Below are positions 1 to 11,600 of a DNA stretch of 42,923 bases, in pieces. Made by a program: the position numbers and the translations under genes. The stretch covers positions 418,413-461,335 of the forward strand of contig NW_003151754.1 of NCBI RefSeq assembly GCF_000003605.2, read 5' to 3'. Under the pieces are notes generated by a model. That model was not told the DNA's origin. It did no database searches and saw only the letters and a program-made list of their open reading frames with translations. Source of the stretch: Saccoglossus kowalevskii (Eukaryota; Hemichordata; Enteropneusta; Harrimaniidae). How positions within the stretch are numbered: the stretch's first letter is position 1; every line of letters starts with the position of its first letter.

Positions 1-2
1 AA

Positions 3-308
3 AGAAGAATTAGCAGCATTATTAAACAACAATACATAACATACTGGAGAGAGAATATGACAAATGAAAAAACAAAACTGATAACATACATTAAATTTAA
101 TATGAATTACAATCTGGAAAATTACATTAATGTTTTGGATAATAATCAAAGAATATATATGGCTAGATTCAGGACAAGTAGTCACAATCTAGCCATTGAA
201 AAAGGCAGACATACCAATCCAAAAACCCCATTAGAAAATAGAATTTGTAAACAATGCACATTACAGGAAGTTTTAATCACTGATATATTTATTGCTGTAA
301 ACCAATAG
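3..308 (+). mobile_element. LINE ORF2 C-terminal relic
   Basis: An open frame from the window edge reads like the region after the reverse transcriptase of CR1/Jockey-type non-LTR elements: YITYWREN, ENYINVL, RIYMARFRTSSHNLAIEKGR, RICKQC. The usual EDE-HF segment after the Cys pair is degraded and the frame stops at 308. No intact element is present. Confidence 0.55.
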
Positions 309-898
309 AACATTTGTAATTCTAAGGATGCAATAAAGTTATTATTATAGTTGTAGAATTATTGGCTTGTTCTAACAGTCTGCTAAACCTTCAATAGTGG
401 ACAGTTATTCTCGAACACTGTCAATCTCAGATTTTCACCTAGTTGTTGTACCAGTAGATTTTTTGGCTTGTTTCTAGATCTGTCGTTCTAACAGTCTGCT
501 AACTTTAGAAATCGGACAGTTATCTTTTACCATCTTTTGTCATCATTTACTAGGAAAGTACTCATTCTTCATTTGAAACAGTTTGTTTACATGTACTTGT
601 TTCTTTGTTCTCAACAATGCTGTTTACTAGAAAAGAGTTTTCTAGAATGAGGTTGTTCTTGCATGGCCCAAGCAGAGACTACAACTTCCCCTCAACATTC
701 AAAATGGTACATTTTTATTTTGAGCAGAAAATAGGAGTTACATAACACATGTACACTGTCACACAACCAGTGATGGCGTTGCAAAAAAACACATTTAAAA
801 CTCACAGTAGTTATTTTCTAAAAACTCATTAAAGTATGGCAAATCAGATGTTAATGGTAGTTAACGACCTATTTAGGCCCTTGGATGTTTACGAGAAT

Positions 899-999
899 GT
901 CAACCACAGGTAGGCCATTAACTATAGTAAACGTCAACCACAGGTAGGCCATTAACTAAAGTAAACGTCAACTACAGGTAGGCCATTAACTATAGTAAT
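899..999. repeat. 34-bp tandem repeat, 3 copies
   Basis: Units start at 899, 933 and 967 and share CAGGTAGGCCATTAACTA. Near-identical copies point to recent duplication. Confidence 0.85.
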
Positions 1000-1142
1000 A
1001 CTACTTCTTGGCTTGTTACTATTATTCTAACAGTACACTAATCTTCGATACTGTAGAACATTCCCCTCACTATTTAAAAATGGTACATTCTTTTAAGTAG
1101 CAATACCCTGGATTTTAACCAATGAAAATTGATTTTCTACTG

Positions 1143-1278
1143 ATTGAGCTAAGCAGGTGGTTCGTGGTGGAAAGCATGTCATGTACATGAATCAGGTGCA
1201 ATTTCTACAGATTGAGCTAAGCAGGTGGTTCGTGGTGGAAAGCATGTTATGTACATGAATCAGGTGCAATTTCTACAG
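1143..1278. repeat. 68-bp tandem duplication
   Basis: Two units, 1143-1210 and 1211-1278, starting ATTGAGCTAAGCAGGTGG and differing at one base noted (GTCATG versus GTTATG). Confidence 0.9.
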
Positions 1279-1565
1279 GTCATTGGCCCTTTGTCCTTCT
1301 ATACAAAATGAGTTTCATAATACATTGCGACAGGGCTGCAAAAAAATCAAAGTTAAACTCCTTATATTTTTCATCAATAAGTTATGCATATTTGTTTTAT
1401 AAAACAATATCTAGAGTTATATGGGAACCAGAATTGTAAATGGATATGACATAGTGGTAGTGTGTACAAATCTTTTGCAATCTTAACGGTCCCTGGGTTG
1501 GAGTGGCTTGTTAGCTGTTGTATATATCTGGTAGCGTGGCTTATGTGTTGGCTTTGAATACAAAC

Positions 1566-1624
1566 AACGTTCAGCACCATCAATGAGGTTTGATTGACAA
1601 ACCTCATTGATGATGCTGAACGTT
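1566..1624. repeat. 26-bp-arm hairpin, 7-bp loop
   Basis: Arms 1566-1591 and 1599-1624 pair with a single mismatch; loop GATTGAC. Lies 350 bp beyond the CLYBL stop. Could be a fold-back MITE remnant or a structured 3' UTR element. Confidence 0.85.
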
Positions 1625-1977
1625 ACCTACCATAAAAAAAACTTCAATTAACCTCACTGTGATGACTGTAGAATTTGGCTGAAATAAGATAATCAATATG
1701 CAAATTAACTACTTAATATGCACAGACAGAATTTGCTCAAAAGTATTTGAGATTTTGCTTATACAGACTGACATACCAAACTCATTACCTCATTAGCATA
1801 TCACACACACCAAAGCTAAAAACACCTAAAACTCGCCAAAATTGCGTCAAACTACAGCAACTTGGACACTAACGATAGTTAACAGCTTGTTTGGCAACTC
1901 GGTTCTATTCATCCCAACTATCAGTAACGAATAACTTCAGTTATTCCTAGCTTCTAATACACACATTGGTAGGCGTT

Positions 1978-2073
1978 TTACTGTTGTTTCACTGCATCCA
2001 CCATGCGTAGTACATTCTTGGCTTGTAGAAGTAATGGCATGTCAATCATACTGCCCCGAAAAGTAAATGCACC
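1978..2073 (-). CDS. CLYBL: CLYBL exon 7 (catalytic Asp, stop)
   Basis: Codes the last 31 residues, starting GAFTFRGSMIDMPLL, with TAA at 1980-1978. Acceptor is TTTTTTAG. The Asp of SMID corresponds to human Asp320. I saw no close AATAAA on the minus strand; the nearest one noticed lies near 714-719, about 1.2 kb downstream, so the 3' end of the mRNA is not defined. Confidence 0.9.
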   Translation of the reverse strand, partial: GAFTFRGSMIDMPLLLQAKNVLRMVDAVKQQ

Positions 2074-5000
2074 CTAAAAAATAATAACAGTGAGCAAGTT
2101 ACATTTAAAAAAAAAATGATATTATATGTTCCTTTTTGTCGTTATCTGGTTATGTAACTTTGTGAGATTACTGCTGATCTATTCAGAGACTGTGTTGTGT
2201 CTCATAAATATATACTAGAAATACATGCATTTACACATAAAAATGTGGTTAAAAAGTTACCATAGATGAGAGTAAAGTGACACAGTCTGCATCGCTCTGC
2301 ATCATATTCAACATGGGTCCCATGCAACGTCTATACGATGTATGTAACATTTATAGTTTTACACGTTATGCAGTAGCTGCAGTTTAGTTGAAGCATATAT
2401 ACAAATTGAATTTAGCAAAAAATTCAGTCAATAAACAAGCTTCTCTCTGATTGGTCTGAATGTTAGAATTGGGTAGCCAATCAGGCATGATGTTGCTTGT
2501 AGCTTTGTATTTACTGCATGACTGTGGCACTCCACCAAATGAAGTCTGTTCCTTTTCATATGATGCTAAATGACGCTATCAAAGAAATATCATCTTGTGA
2601 TGTAGAGTCTTCTATGCACTTTATGTAAATTATCTAGTGTTATTTCATACTTTGAAGTTGGGGTCACTTCACAGAGCATGGAACACCAGGAATTTCATTA
2701 ATTTGTAATAATCTCCAAGACAACCTGCTCATAGAAATGAGACAAGAGACACTTCCTCAGGGTGTTACCTTTCCACTAGACTGGTGATCCTCAAATGCTT
2801 TGACAAGTTCCTGTGCCCATTCTATCTTCTCCGTACTAGGACTAAATGCTTCCTGTACAATGGAAATCTGATTTGGATGAATCACTTGTTTACCTATAAT
2901 AATTACAGAAAACACAGGATGAAATAATTTAATAATGAAATAATTAATACTTCCATACAATTGTCGGTCAAGAACATGTGCTTGTGTTCGACCGAGTCTG
3001 GTTGACGCCAGGATAGCACATTAAAATTGCCATTTGACAGAGAGATGGCCACACAGCCCCGTCATGCAGTCCCAAACATAAATATGACTTCTGTGGCAAA
3101 AATGTACTATGTGTCAGCACTAGCACTTGCAATATGCACATACAAAAAAAGAAAAAGTCAGGAGAGACAACAGCGACACCCAATGTCCATAACTGTTGCC
3201 TGACACAAAAATATTTAAAAACAAAAATATATTTCCATCCACAATGAATTTAAAAATAACAATAATGAATACAAATTCGTTTTTGTGATGAGTAACAAAC
3301 ACATGTTCATTCCCCTTTCGCAATTTCTAAAAAATCATTTGAGATGAGACAACAATGCCTCCTTAATAATTAAATATTCATTCGTTTTTCTCATTGACAA
3401 CTGTACAATGTACTCATTTCTATTGCTATGTACCTATTTAAGATTTTATTATTATCATTTGTTTTTCTTTTTACATATACTTTTGTGTGTCGATATTTGC
3501 CTTTAATATTTTTTTCAAACATTAATTTTAATAAGTGTATCATATTTTTTTTTCTTTAGTTTTGTAAGTTATATATAATAGTAGTTTTTTAGTGATCTTA
3601 CTGCTGTACTTTCTGAAGTCAGTGTTGTGTCGATAAATGTATAAGTGATTGGGAGAAAATCTGAAATGATACACACATTCCTGTATATACTGTAATGTTA
3701 ATTGAAATAAATCTGTTGAGTGCCTGGACTTTTTACCAGCTGTATGTTTGTGAATTACCACATCATTGCAGGATTTGGTTAATGATTTGATTTTAGGTAA
3801 TGTTGTTACGCCACATCATGTTCGTTATCTCATCGCCTCTTTAAATTATCACACTTCCATATACAGGTATTTTTATTTATATATACTGCAAAATAATTTA
3901 TTTTAGCTGGAATTAACTTTTTGGGTGTTTTGTATGGAATTTATTTTCATGGTTTTTGACAAGTTGAATGTAAAATATAGAAAAAAAGGTATATTCACTG
4001 GATTTTATTGTCACTAAATCATTTTTTCAGCGAAAATTAATTCCAAGCGAAAATAAAGTATTCCAGTATTACTTTTAGTTTGAATAATGAAGTGATCACT
4101 TACCAGTGTAACCCATTCTAGCTCCTTCTAGTGACTGTCTTTTCAGACCTTCAGAATCTATGGAAGTAAAAGATAATTATAGTCAATCAAACAACACTTA
4201 TTGAATACTATTACACAATAGACATTATTTAAAATTTTGCTCAATAATGATTTATTACGTGAAACAGATAAAATGTGGACATCATCAGTATATGATTAAA
4301 TTTCAGCCCCAGCATGCTATTTTATTGCAGACTTTTAGTGGTTTGGTGAAAGCCTTGTCAAATCAATATCTCTTGAATGCCAAAGACAACTTTCGTCAAA
4401 TATGCATAATTTTTTTTTCAAAACTTGATCAAAACTTGTAGGCAATGGGAAATTATGTCAATTTATTCTAAAAATTAAAAAAGAAAAAAAAACATACAAA
4501 TTCAGGGGAAAAACATTTTCATTCAATTTTTTTTATATCAAATTCTGGTAAATCTGTGCATAGTAAAATTAAATGTGATGGAAAAGTATGGAAAAGAAGA
4601 CAAAATATTCAATTATGACTTTTAATGTTGATATACAATGAGAGGTAAAAAAGTTGGATTCTACCTACCCTTGAAGTCGATGTGAACTAAATCTATTGCT
4701 TGTAGTCTGTATGCTTTGGCTGTTGTCACTACTTTCTGTCTGGCATATATCAACTCAGATGCATCAGATGATCTAGAAGCACCTAGTGAATGGTACTTTC
4801 AGTTACCGGTAGTTCAGTTGCTAACTTTTGTTTTTGTTTTCTTTGTTCAAAGTATGAACACTAGAAATCAGCTCATGCATAATAAAATTTGCCAAGAATT
4901 CACCAAGTTCTGTAAATGCATTAATTTTCACTAGTGTTATGTTTTATAATAAAGTGAATAAACCATTTTCCAAGTCACTGCGAGATCCCGTCCCGTGTTA

Positions 5001-7957
5001 TGAGAGCAATCGAATGTAAAAACAAGACAAACAAAGGTCATAGCGTTGTAGTGGTGAGAAACATTGCGTGGGATTCGACAAACGTGAAAGTATTTTGGGG
5101 GATATTTTCATGTTTAATAATATACTGTACACATTTGATGAAGTAAGGGTATTCAAACGCAATATTCTCCTGTCAAAGATCGGCCTTTTGATGTGAGCTA
5201 CGAAATAAAGAAATTTGTGTCCAAATCGTTTGATTTTTGTGGCAGAAGTTTGGCGCACATCTTTCACGCAACTCATGAAATCTCGCAGTTGAACCACAGT
5301 CACTCTACTAGTAGAGTGACTGTGGTTGAATGGAAAATCACCTATGTTGGTCATAAATTCACAGATTTCAATGTGAAATGATGAGTTTCATTCTAATTTT
5401 ATGCTTTCCAATTTGTTTAGTTTATCAGTGAATAAAGTAAAATTAAAACCAGATGTTTTTTTTCATTAATGATGTCATAGATAAATATTTAGAGGATTAT
5501 TATAGCAACTAGCTGCTAACAAGGATTGTGGTTGGGTTCGGTTGGCCACATTCCAACTTCAGTAGGATTTCAGCCGAACTTGAACTTAAACTCTCACAAA
5601 TCAATTGATAACATGAACTGCATTTATTTGCGAACGAAATTCTTCAATGAACTGATAAATACATAAACTTGTAGAACTGACCCACAGTTGAGCACGGACT
5701 AAAAACTGGAATACAACTACCTTTTAACTTTAAAAGTGAAATAGAACATTACGGCGATTTCCACGCTGACGGAAATTAACCAATCAGTGACTGCATTCTG
5801 AATCAATAATGGAATGTCAGTCAACACCTATGGCTTGTTATGGTTTCAACGATAAGGATGAAGAAAATGGTGGATTTGATGACTTGCTCTGACAATGAAA
5901 CTCACACATAAACAGTTGATTCTGCAAAGAGAGACACATGAGGGCAGTGCCACAGACATGGGACAATAGACAGACCTGGTTGCTAGGGACATTTGATGAA
6001 CTGACATTGATGCAGATGACAAAAAACTCACCAATATCAGCACAGAAGTCATCTGATCCAAAAACCACACCATCTAGCATGAACGGGCCATCTTTTGATA
6101 AATCCATCCCATGGTGTAAAATTTCTCTAAGATGTATTAACGCTATAGCACTTTCTATAAATATAACTAATTTCATTGGTTGGGATAATTGTCTATCTGA
6201 TAACACTTCTTTTAACTTCTCAGCTACCTTAAATGTAAAAGAGGGATTTATTATTATGATTTAATATAATAAATATTCTATTCCTTTGATGCATTCAGGC
6301 TACACTTTAGGACACTTACAGATTAGGATTAAAGCTAATCCCATATATCTGCGTATAAGCTAAATCCTTAGGTATTCTCAAAAGGGAACAATGGTTATTT
6401 TTCCTCTCAAAAGTAAAGCCTCTGATGCACTCATGTAAGTTGCCATGACTTCATCTCAGAAGTGGCTTGATCAGACCAAGCTGCTCACATACACTTTCTT
6501 AGGCCTGATAGGATCTGGACCAGGTCTGCGATAGGGACCACATTCAGGGTAATTCGATTGAAAAAACTAGCCCCACACTGGGGACTTTTAATCTTATGAC
6601 ATTTTGTTACAGAAAATTTGACAGCACATACTAATAAATTGACAGAGGAGATTCCTTGAATGTTGGACATATGTGAGAAAGAACATATCAAATATAATGC
6701 CTCAATACTGCTCCTCAGGGATAGCTGTATAAACTCTATCTACTGTAAAACATGTCTTTTTCACGAGTATGTCTTTTTAGCGAATTTAGCGAGAGAACTG
6801 ATTCGCTAATTCAAGATGTCCTTAATGACCTTATTATAAATTCAAAATGGCCAAGGCTTCGGGATTTGTATACAGTATTCGGTACATAAAAATCTGGGGC
6901 GCTTCCTAATTACATTTGACAGTTTTTCTTTGTTTTTATGGAGGTGATAACTGCACATTTGTTTTGGACTGCTACGGAAAAGTACTGTGAAAACAGGAAA
7001 TCAACAAAGACAAGAGAGATTCGCTAAATCAACATTTCGCTATTACTACATTTTACCACAATTCGCTGAAATTGCCTGTCGCTTTTCCAACATATTTTAC
7101 AGTATATTATAAGAAAACTCACCCAATGTAATTGTTGAGGTTCATTGACCTTTGGTACCATCAAGGTAGCTGGTAATCTCTTAGCTTTCATAATCACCTT
7201 CAGATCTTCTTCAGCCAGCGTTGGATTATCTATAGAATTAATCCTCACTGCTCTATCCATGTACGATGGCAATTCTAGTTCATCCAACATTGTACATATT
7301 GTATTTCTGGCTTCTTCCTACAGAACAGATGTACATGTATATGAATAATTTATTGTGAAAAAGAAATACAGCAGTATAATTTGGGTTCAGAAAGGTTGCA
7401 TGTATTTATCAGAATACACTGCAGGATCCAAGCTGTATCCAGATAAAACCTATCCATTTCAAAACCATAGCTTAGAAAAAACAATGCACATGGTATATAC
7501 AAAAAATCATATTAAATAAATGCATAAAAAACACTTTCATAGATGAACAAATAAATAAAAACAAATAACAAAATGTATAAACAAACTAAACAAACTGACT
7601 GCTAGTGAAAGTCACAGCCACAGATAAATAAATAAAAAAACAAATACATAAACAAACAAACAAACAAACAAACAAATAAATAAATAAATTAATTAATTAA
7701 TTTCCCACCTTTCTGTTGAGGGCCACCCCATCCTCGCAATCCATACACACACAGTCTGCCTTCAAAGTTGGTATTTTCTTCAACTTTCTCTCGTCGTTGC
7801 CAGGTACGTACAACATTGCTCTCCTTGGGGTATATGCAGACACGGCAGGAGACTGAATGCACAGTGTTCTGGAGAGGGTGATTGGACTAGCGTCCCGTCT
7901 TCTCATTAGACATAAAATGTTTCTCATAGTAGAAACCCGGAAACAGGAATTAAACAT
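1978..7957 (-). CDS. CLYBL: CLYBL, mitochondrial citramalyl-CoA lyase (citrate lyase beta-like), complete, 7 exons
   Basis: The gene encodes 342 residues (human about 340). Family knowledge: CLYBL is a mitochondrial TIM-barrel CitE-like enzyme that cleaves citramalyl-CoA to acetyl-CoA and pyruvate in the itaconate/C5 pathway and has malate/beta-methylmalate synthase side activity. Seen here: an Arg-rich N-terminus lacking acidic residues before residue 22 (probable mitochondrial presequence), then PRRAMLYVPGNDERKLKKI, DCEDGVA, LMVPKV, FIESA (metal-binding Glu), DGVVFGSDDF, ARQK, GKQVIHPNQI and the C-terminal GSMIDMPLL. The Asp of that last motif (about residue 322) matches the catalytic Asp320 of human CLYBL. 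Exons join as 7709-7957, 7123-7317, 6032-6227, 4669-4782, 4104-4157, 2769-2893, 1978-2073; phases all agree and no internal stop appears. It is head to head with ASCC3. Confidence 0.93.
2769..2893 (-). CDS. CLYBL: CLYBL exon 6 (GKQVIHPNQI)
   Basis: Codes GKQVIHPNQISIVQEAFSPS and continues to KAFEDHQSSGK. Acceptor TTATAG, donor GTAACA. VIHPNQ is a hallmark of CitE/CLYBL proteins. Confidence 0.92.
3886..4066. mobile_element. MITE, TA-flanked (CLYBL intron 5)
   Basis: Ends CTGCAAAATAATTTATTTT and its near inverse AAAATAAAGTATTCCAG, flanked by TA. The interior is clearly related to the element at 13518-13702. Fits a Tc1/mariner-type non-autonomous element. Confidence 0.65.
4104..4157 (-). CDS. 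CLYBL: CLYBL exon 5 (54 bp)
   Basis: Short exon coding DSEGLKRQSLEGARMGYT, flanked by CCATAG and GTAAGT, phase 1 at both ends. Matches the conserved region before the VIHPNQ motif. Confidence 0.88.
4669..4782 (-). CDS. CLYBL: CLYBL exon 4
   Basis: Acceptor CACTAG fits the incoming phase (G joins GT to make Gly) and gives GASRSSDASELIYARQK, aligning with the human segment. Continues to LQAIDLVHIDFK; donor GTAGGT, phase 1. A second AG at 4774-4773 would break the frame, so it was not used. Confidence 0.87.
4959..5060. repeat. Dispersed repeat copy (CLYBL intron 3)
   Basis: Begins ATAAACCATTTTCCAAGTCAC and includes GGTCATAGCGTTG; a diverged copy sits at 10001-10085 in ASCC3 intron 2. Confidence 0.55.
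5292..5327. repeat. Perfect 36-bp palindrome (CLYBL intron 3)
   Basis: Left half AACCACAGTCACTCTACT is followed directly by its exact reverse complement, with no spacer. It explains why both strands here read the same peptide. Confidence 0.95.
6032..6227 (-). CDS. CLYBL: CLYBL exon 3 (metal-site Glu, VVFGSDDF)
   Basis: Starts VAEKLKEVLSDRQLSQPMKL and runs through FIESA and DGVVFGSDDFCADI, ending in phase 1 (last base is the first base of a Gly codon). Donor GTGAGT. Confidence 0.9.
6741..7104. mobile_element. MITE in CLYBL intron 2
   Basis: Starts TACTGTAAAACATG and ends CATATTTTACAGTA, near inverse ends with TA. Several TTCGCTAA/TTAGCGAA motifs lie just inside. It ends 19 bp from the exon 2 donor. 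Confidence 0.6.
7123..7317 (-). CDS. CLYBL: CLYBL exon 2
   Basis: Codes residues 84-148, phase 0 at both ends. Acceptor TTCTGTAG, donor GTGAGT. Contains DRAVRINSID, LAEEDLK and LMVPKV, which match the conserved CLYBL barrel core. Confidence 0.9.
7620..7702. repeat. AAAC/AAAT/AATT tetranucleotide microsatellite
   Basis: Runs of AAAC, AAAT and AATT units directly beside the CLYBL exon 1 donor. Confidence 0.85.
7709..7957 (-). CDS. CLYBL: CLYBL exon 1 (start, presequence, PGNDE motif)
   Basis: Codes residues 1-83, ending at a donor GTGGGA in phase 0. The ATG at 7957-7955 is chosen; the in-frame TTG three codons upstream is not a eukaryotic start. Holds the basic targeting peptide, LYVPGNDERK and DCEDGVA. 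Confidence 0.9.
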
Positions 7958-8431
7958 TTTGAACAAGCAGTTTTTGAGTTGCGTTGCGTGGCTCTAATAA
8001 GGAATATTATGGATATAAATCAACAAAAAAGTCGTCTTTTCAAATTTTTACTGCGATTCTAATCCATCCTTGAGAACGGAGATTGTTGAAGTCCAGCTGA
8101 TTCGTGACCTGAATTGACCCCACTTTAAACAATGCTATAATAGAGGGCGTTCTTCGTGACATTTCCGAGAAAGGACACATCAACTTCGGAGACTTTGCAG
8201 AAATGTTTCTTTTTTCTACCGACGTGTCACTTTACTTTACTCTTTAGACCCTGGACACACACACTTAAATAAGACACAAATATAAATCTCTGCTTTTTGA
8301 ATTCACTGGAGAAGAGAAGCTTTATCACTGCAAACCAGCAAATATAGTAAACTTCCGGGATCCAGATTTCTGCTGCCGGTGCAATATGCCGTGCCAAATC
8401 ATCATGGATCACCGGTGAAAACGTGACAGAC
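7958..8431. promoter_or_regulatory. Shared divergent promoter region of CLYBL and ASCC3
   Basis: Only 474 bp separate the two start codons, which point away from each other, so both 5' UTRs and core promoters must lie here unless there are upstream noncoding exons. An ETS/GABP-like ACTTCCGG occurs at 8351-8358, about 74 bp before the ASCC3 ATG; such sites are common in bidirectional housekeeping promoters. I saw no convincing TATA box. Transcription start sites are unknown. Confidence 0.6.
8404..8418 (+). promoter_or_regulatory. Possible minimal upstream ORF before ASCC3
   Basis: ATG GAT CAC CGG TGA, a four-codon uORF, ends 13 bases before the ASCC3 ATG. It matters only if transcription starts upstream of 8404, which cannot be seen here. 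Confidence 0.3.
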
Positions 8432-8666
8432 ATGATGCTACCCAGGTTAACAGGTGCTCTCAGAGCTTTCTCCCCGGTTTCGGGCAATATCGACGCACCA
8501 GGAGAAAATGACCATGTCGTGCCTAGGTCGAGAAAATCCAGAGGATCACGGAAGGAGGGGATGGGCTGGGATGATTTGTGTTTTATCATCGAACAAAACA
8601 GCTTGCAAAAAAAACACGAAGTTACAGCGGAACTACGGAAACTAATGCACACCGCAAGGGAAATAG
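8432..8666 (+). CDS. ASCC3: ASCC3 exon 1 (start)
   Basis: Codes residues 1-78, beginning [14 protein letters not shown], the conserved ASCC3 N-terminus. ATG at 8432 or the adjacent ATG at 8435 could serve; an in-frame GTG at 8423 is not a likely start. Donor GTAACG, phase 1. Confidence 0.88.
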
Positions 8667-11600
8667 GTAACGTAAAATGACATCGATGACGTTCTTTACT
8701 TTGTGTGATACTAGTAGAAACATTGGGGAAAACTTGTTGAAATCACTTATGTTGAAAATACAGTATTTCATTTATTATCTCCATTCATTTGCATTTTGAT
8801 TTCTTGAAATCTTGGTCCAGGTGAGTTGGCGTGAGGTACAGTTCGAGCCATACTTAATAACCAATATCAAAAAGTTTCAATTCAATTTAAGTATTAGAGA
8901 GATTCTACTTATCCTCTATGATATTTATTCCTTAACCAAATTCAACTTGGAAAACAAATGTAAAGAAAACCACACTACCATACTACACACCACCAGATTT
9001 CAACCTGTCCACACCATGGAGGCATACCTCCATAATCACACTTAGCTGACACATCATTTTGTTATCATTATGATCTCAGTTTATAATCTCATTTTATAAT
9101 CATTTATATGATCCCTGTTTATAATCTCATTTTATAATCTTATTGATGCTCTAAAGAGTAAACAGAACAAATACCAATGAAGATCATATCATCATGCTAG
9201 TGATGCAACTACCCTGTTGAGGCACCCTTACATACAATCATACTTACATGGAGGCAATCTGTTTTGATATGAATTTTTTGATTTGGCCTTTCACCCTGTT
9301 AAGATATACAAATCATACTACAAGATCAGTGTCATCAAAAGCACAATGTACCAGTACATTGTGTTTGTTTCTGTTAATTGTTAACACTTTTTCTTATTTC
9401 CTTCGGCAGTTGGTGGTGATGCCTCACCAGAGACAGTAGAAAGTACAGCAGTGTTTCTGTTTGTAACTTTACAAGGATGTGAGAAGGTTGGCCACCAAGA
9501 AACTATTGAGCTAAAAAATAGTCTGGGACCATTCCCGGCCAATGCTGCTTCCCAAGCATGTAGCACAGTGCAAGATATCTCCAGGCATATTCCGGTGGAG
9601 GTGCTGGAGAATTTACATGCCAGAGAGAAAAAGCAGAATTTTGAATTTGGAAAGAATATCAAATTCTCGTTTGATTCATTCAACGTTGAAGTTGATGAAG
9701 AGGAGTCTGACGACTCTGACACAGAACACTACAACTTCACTATGTCCTATACGGCACCTGTTGCCGAACCGGTTGTCAATAGCAACCATGTCAATAAGCG
9801 TAAACCAAATGAAATAAGTGGAAACTGGCTACGATTGGAAGTGGAGAAGTACTACGGTGGGGATGACGGTATGACCGCACAGATCTGGTGTGAGACAATC
9901 TTTGATGAACTTTGTTCTTCTAAAACCAATGATGAGCTACAAAATGATGTATGTTTGTTGTCTAATTATATGCATGCCATTTAAATTGATAATTCGTACT
10001 ATAAACCATTTTCCAGTCACGACAAGATTCATCGTCATGCATTATCTCTGAACAAACAAGGGTCATAGCGTTGCAATGAAACAACAGGAATTATGAACAT
10101 TTTGTGTTAAAATTTATAAAATAAAAATACACTTATCTTGGAAGCTATCAAGTCATTTGGTAAAGCTCAGATTCAGATTATTTTTTTGTAGTACAGTAGT
10201 ATTGCCAAATAATTTTTGGTAAGCTGGAACATACCGTAGGTCAAAGGTCATACTGACCACTTTGGAATTATTTGATATTCATTTGCTAAGGCATTGAATT
10301 AGTCAAAAGCTATTTATTGGTCATTTCAAATTGCAATCTAGTTTATATTTATTTTTATAAAAAATAGTTAATCCTTCTTGAAAACAATTGTATTGGTTCT
10401 TGCTTTTGTTACAGCTCTTTGAACTGTTGGGGTTTGATAGATTTGAATTTATCCAGACCTTGTTGTCAAATCGTCACAAAGTGCTTAATGCTGCTATGAA
10501 TGGAGGGAATAAGAATTCAACCAAACCAGGTATGTTTCGTGAAATGTATAAAGAATTACGCTCACTTTGTCATGGGGTTTGTTTATGTAATCATAGCATA
10601 ACCATCAGGTTGTTTGGTTTCCATGGTAATACTGAATTTAGCAATGTATAATATTGCCCCAAATTTGGTCTGCAGATGTACTCTATGTATTAAAGTCAAT
10701 GTTTACGACTTTTTAAAAAAAACCCACACAAACCAATCATGAAAACCTTATAAACCTTAGTACAGACGTCATCTTTCAGCTTAGCACTGGGTCAAAATAA
10801 AAATAAACTCAAAATTCTTGCCTTTAAAACATTACTTCCTGGATAGCTGCTGTGTCTGTCTATGGAGGCAGTGGAATTTCTATACCTACTGGCCTCTTTT
10901 TCAGTTCTTCTGAAACAGGAAGTGCTTGAGGGCGCTTGACTTATGAAAGGGGTCTATTTTTCTGTTGTCTTTCTTGTTACACTGAATGGATAATTTGATG
11001 ATTGTTATGGAACCATAATACATGTATTACTGTAGTCAGTAAAATGTCTTGGTATTGGGAGATTCTTTTGAAACTAGATACATTCCTGTAAAACAAATAG
11101 TCGGTTTATCTCCTTATTATTTTGTTAATATTACACATAAATTTGCAGGTGATGGCGATGTATCTAAACCAACTTTTGGATGTCAGGTTACGATTCAGGT
11201 AAGACAATATGAATAAATGCGTAACCTTAAAGTGGGAGGGTCGTCACCTGCGCACATGCGATAATTGAGTTCCAAGCGATGATAATAACACGCGCTAAAA
11301 ACGCAAAGGCTCATGGGTAGACACTTGTTTGTAAACAATGACACGCTATGGCCATCTGATGCATGCACAGGTGACGACTCTCTCGCTTTAATGTATTAGT
11401 CTTACATATATATTGTATCACAGCGGATATCAATTATGTCGCTGATAGCAGAGTTCACTGAATTAAAACCCAGTGAAAATGCATAAAATATACTTTTTTT
11501 CTTCAAAAACCAGTGAATTTAAACTAGCGAATATATTTTACTATTCACAACAAATCATTGAAATAGATCTTATGCGTATATTGTCAGCATTAAATCTGTT

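Larger units (their letters stand above)
309..1977. other. Region downstream of CLYBL, no gene recognised
   Basis: AT-rich. Diverged copies of a segment containing TTGGCTTGTT, then AACAGT and TTCCCCTCA, occur near 360, 463-700 and 1008-1090. Two tandem repeats and a hairpin are listed separately. No convincing coding frame. Confidence 0.5.

Noticed and set aside
4998..5381. Overlapping frames on both strands sharing NHSHSTSRVTVV
   Set aside because: The shared peptide is produced by the perfect palindrome at 5292-5327 in a CLYBL intron.
8227..8652. 141-codon minus-strand frame opposite ASCC3 exon 1
   Set aside because: Antisense shadow of exon 1 and the promoter; no recognisable protein.
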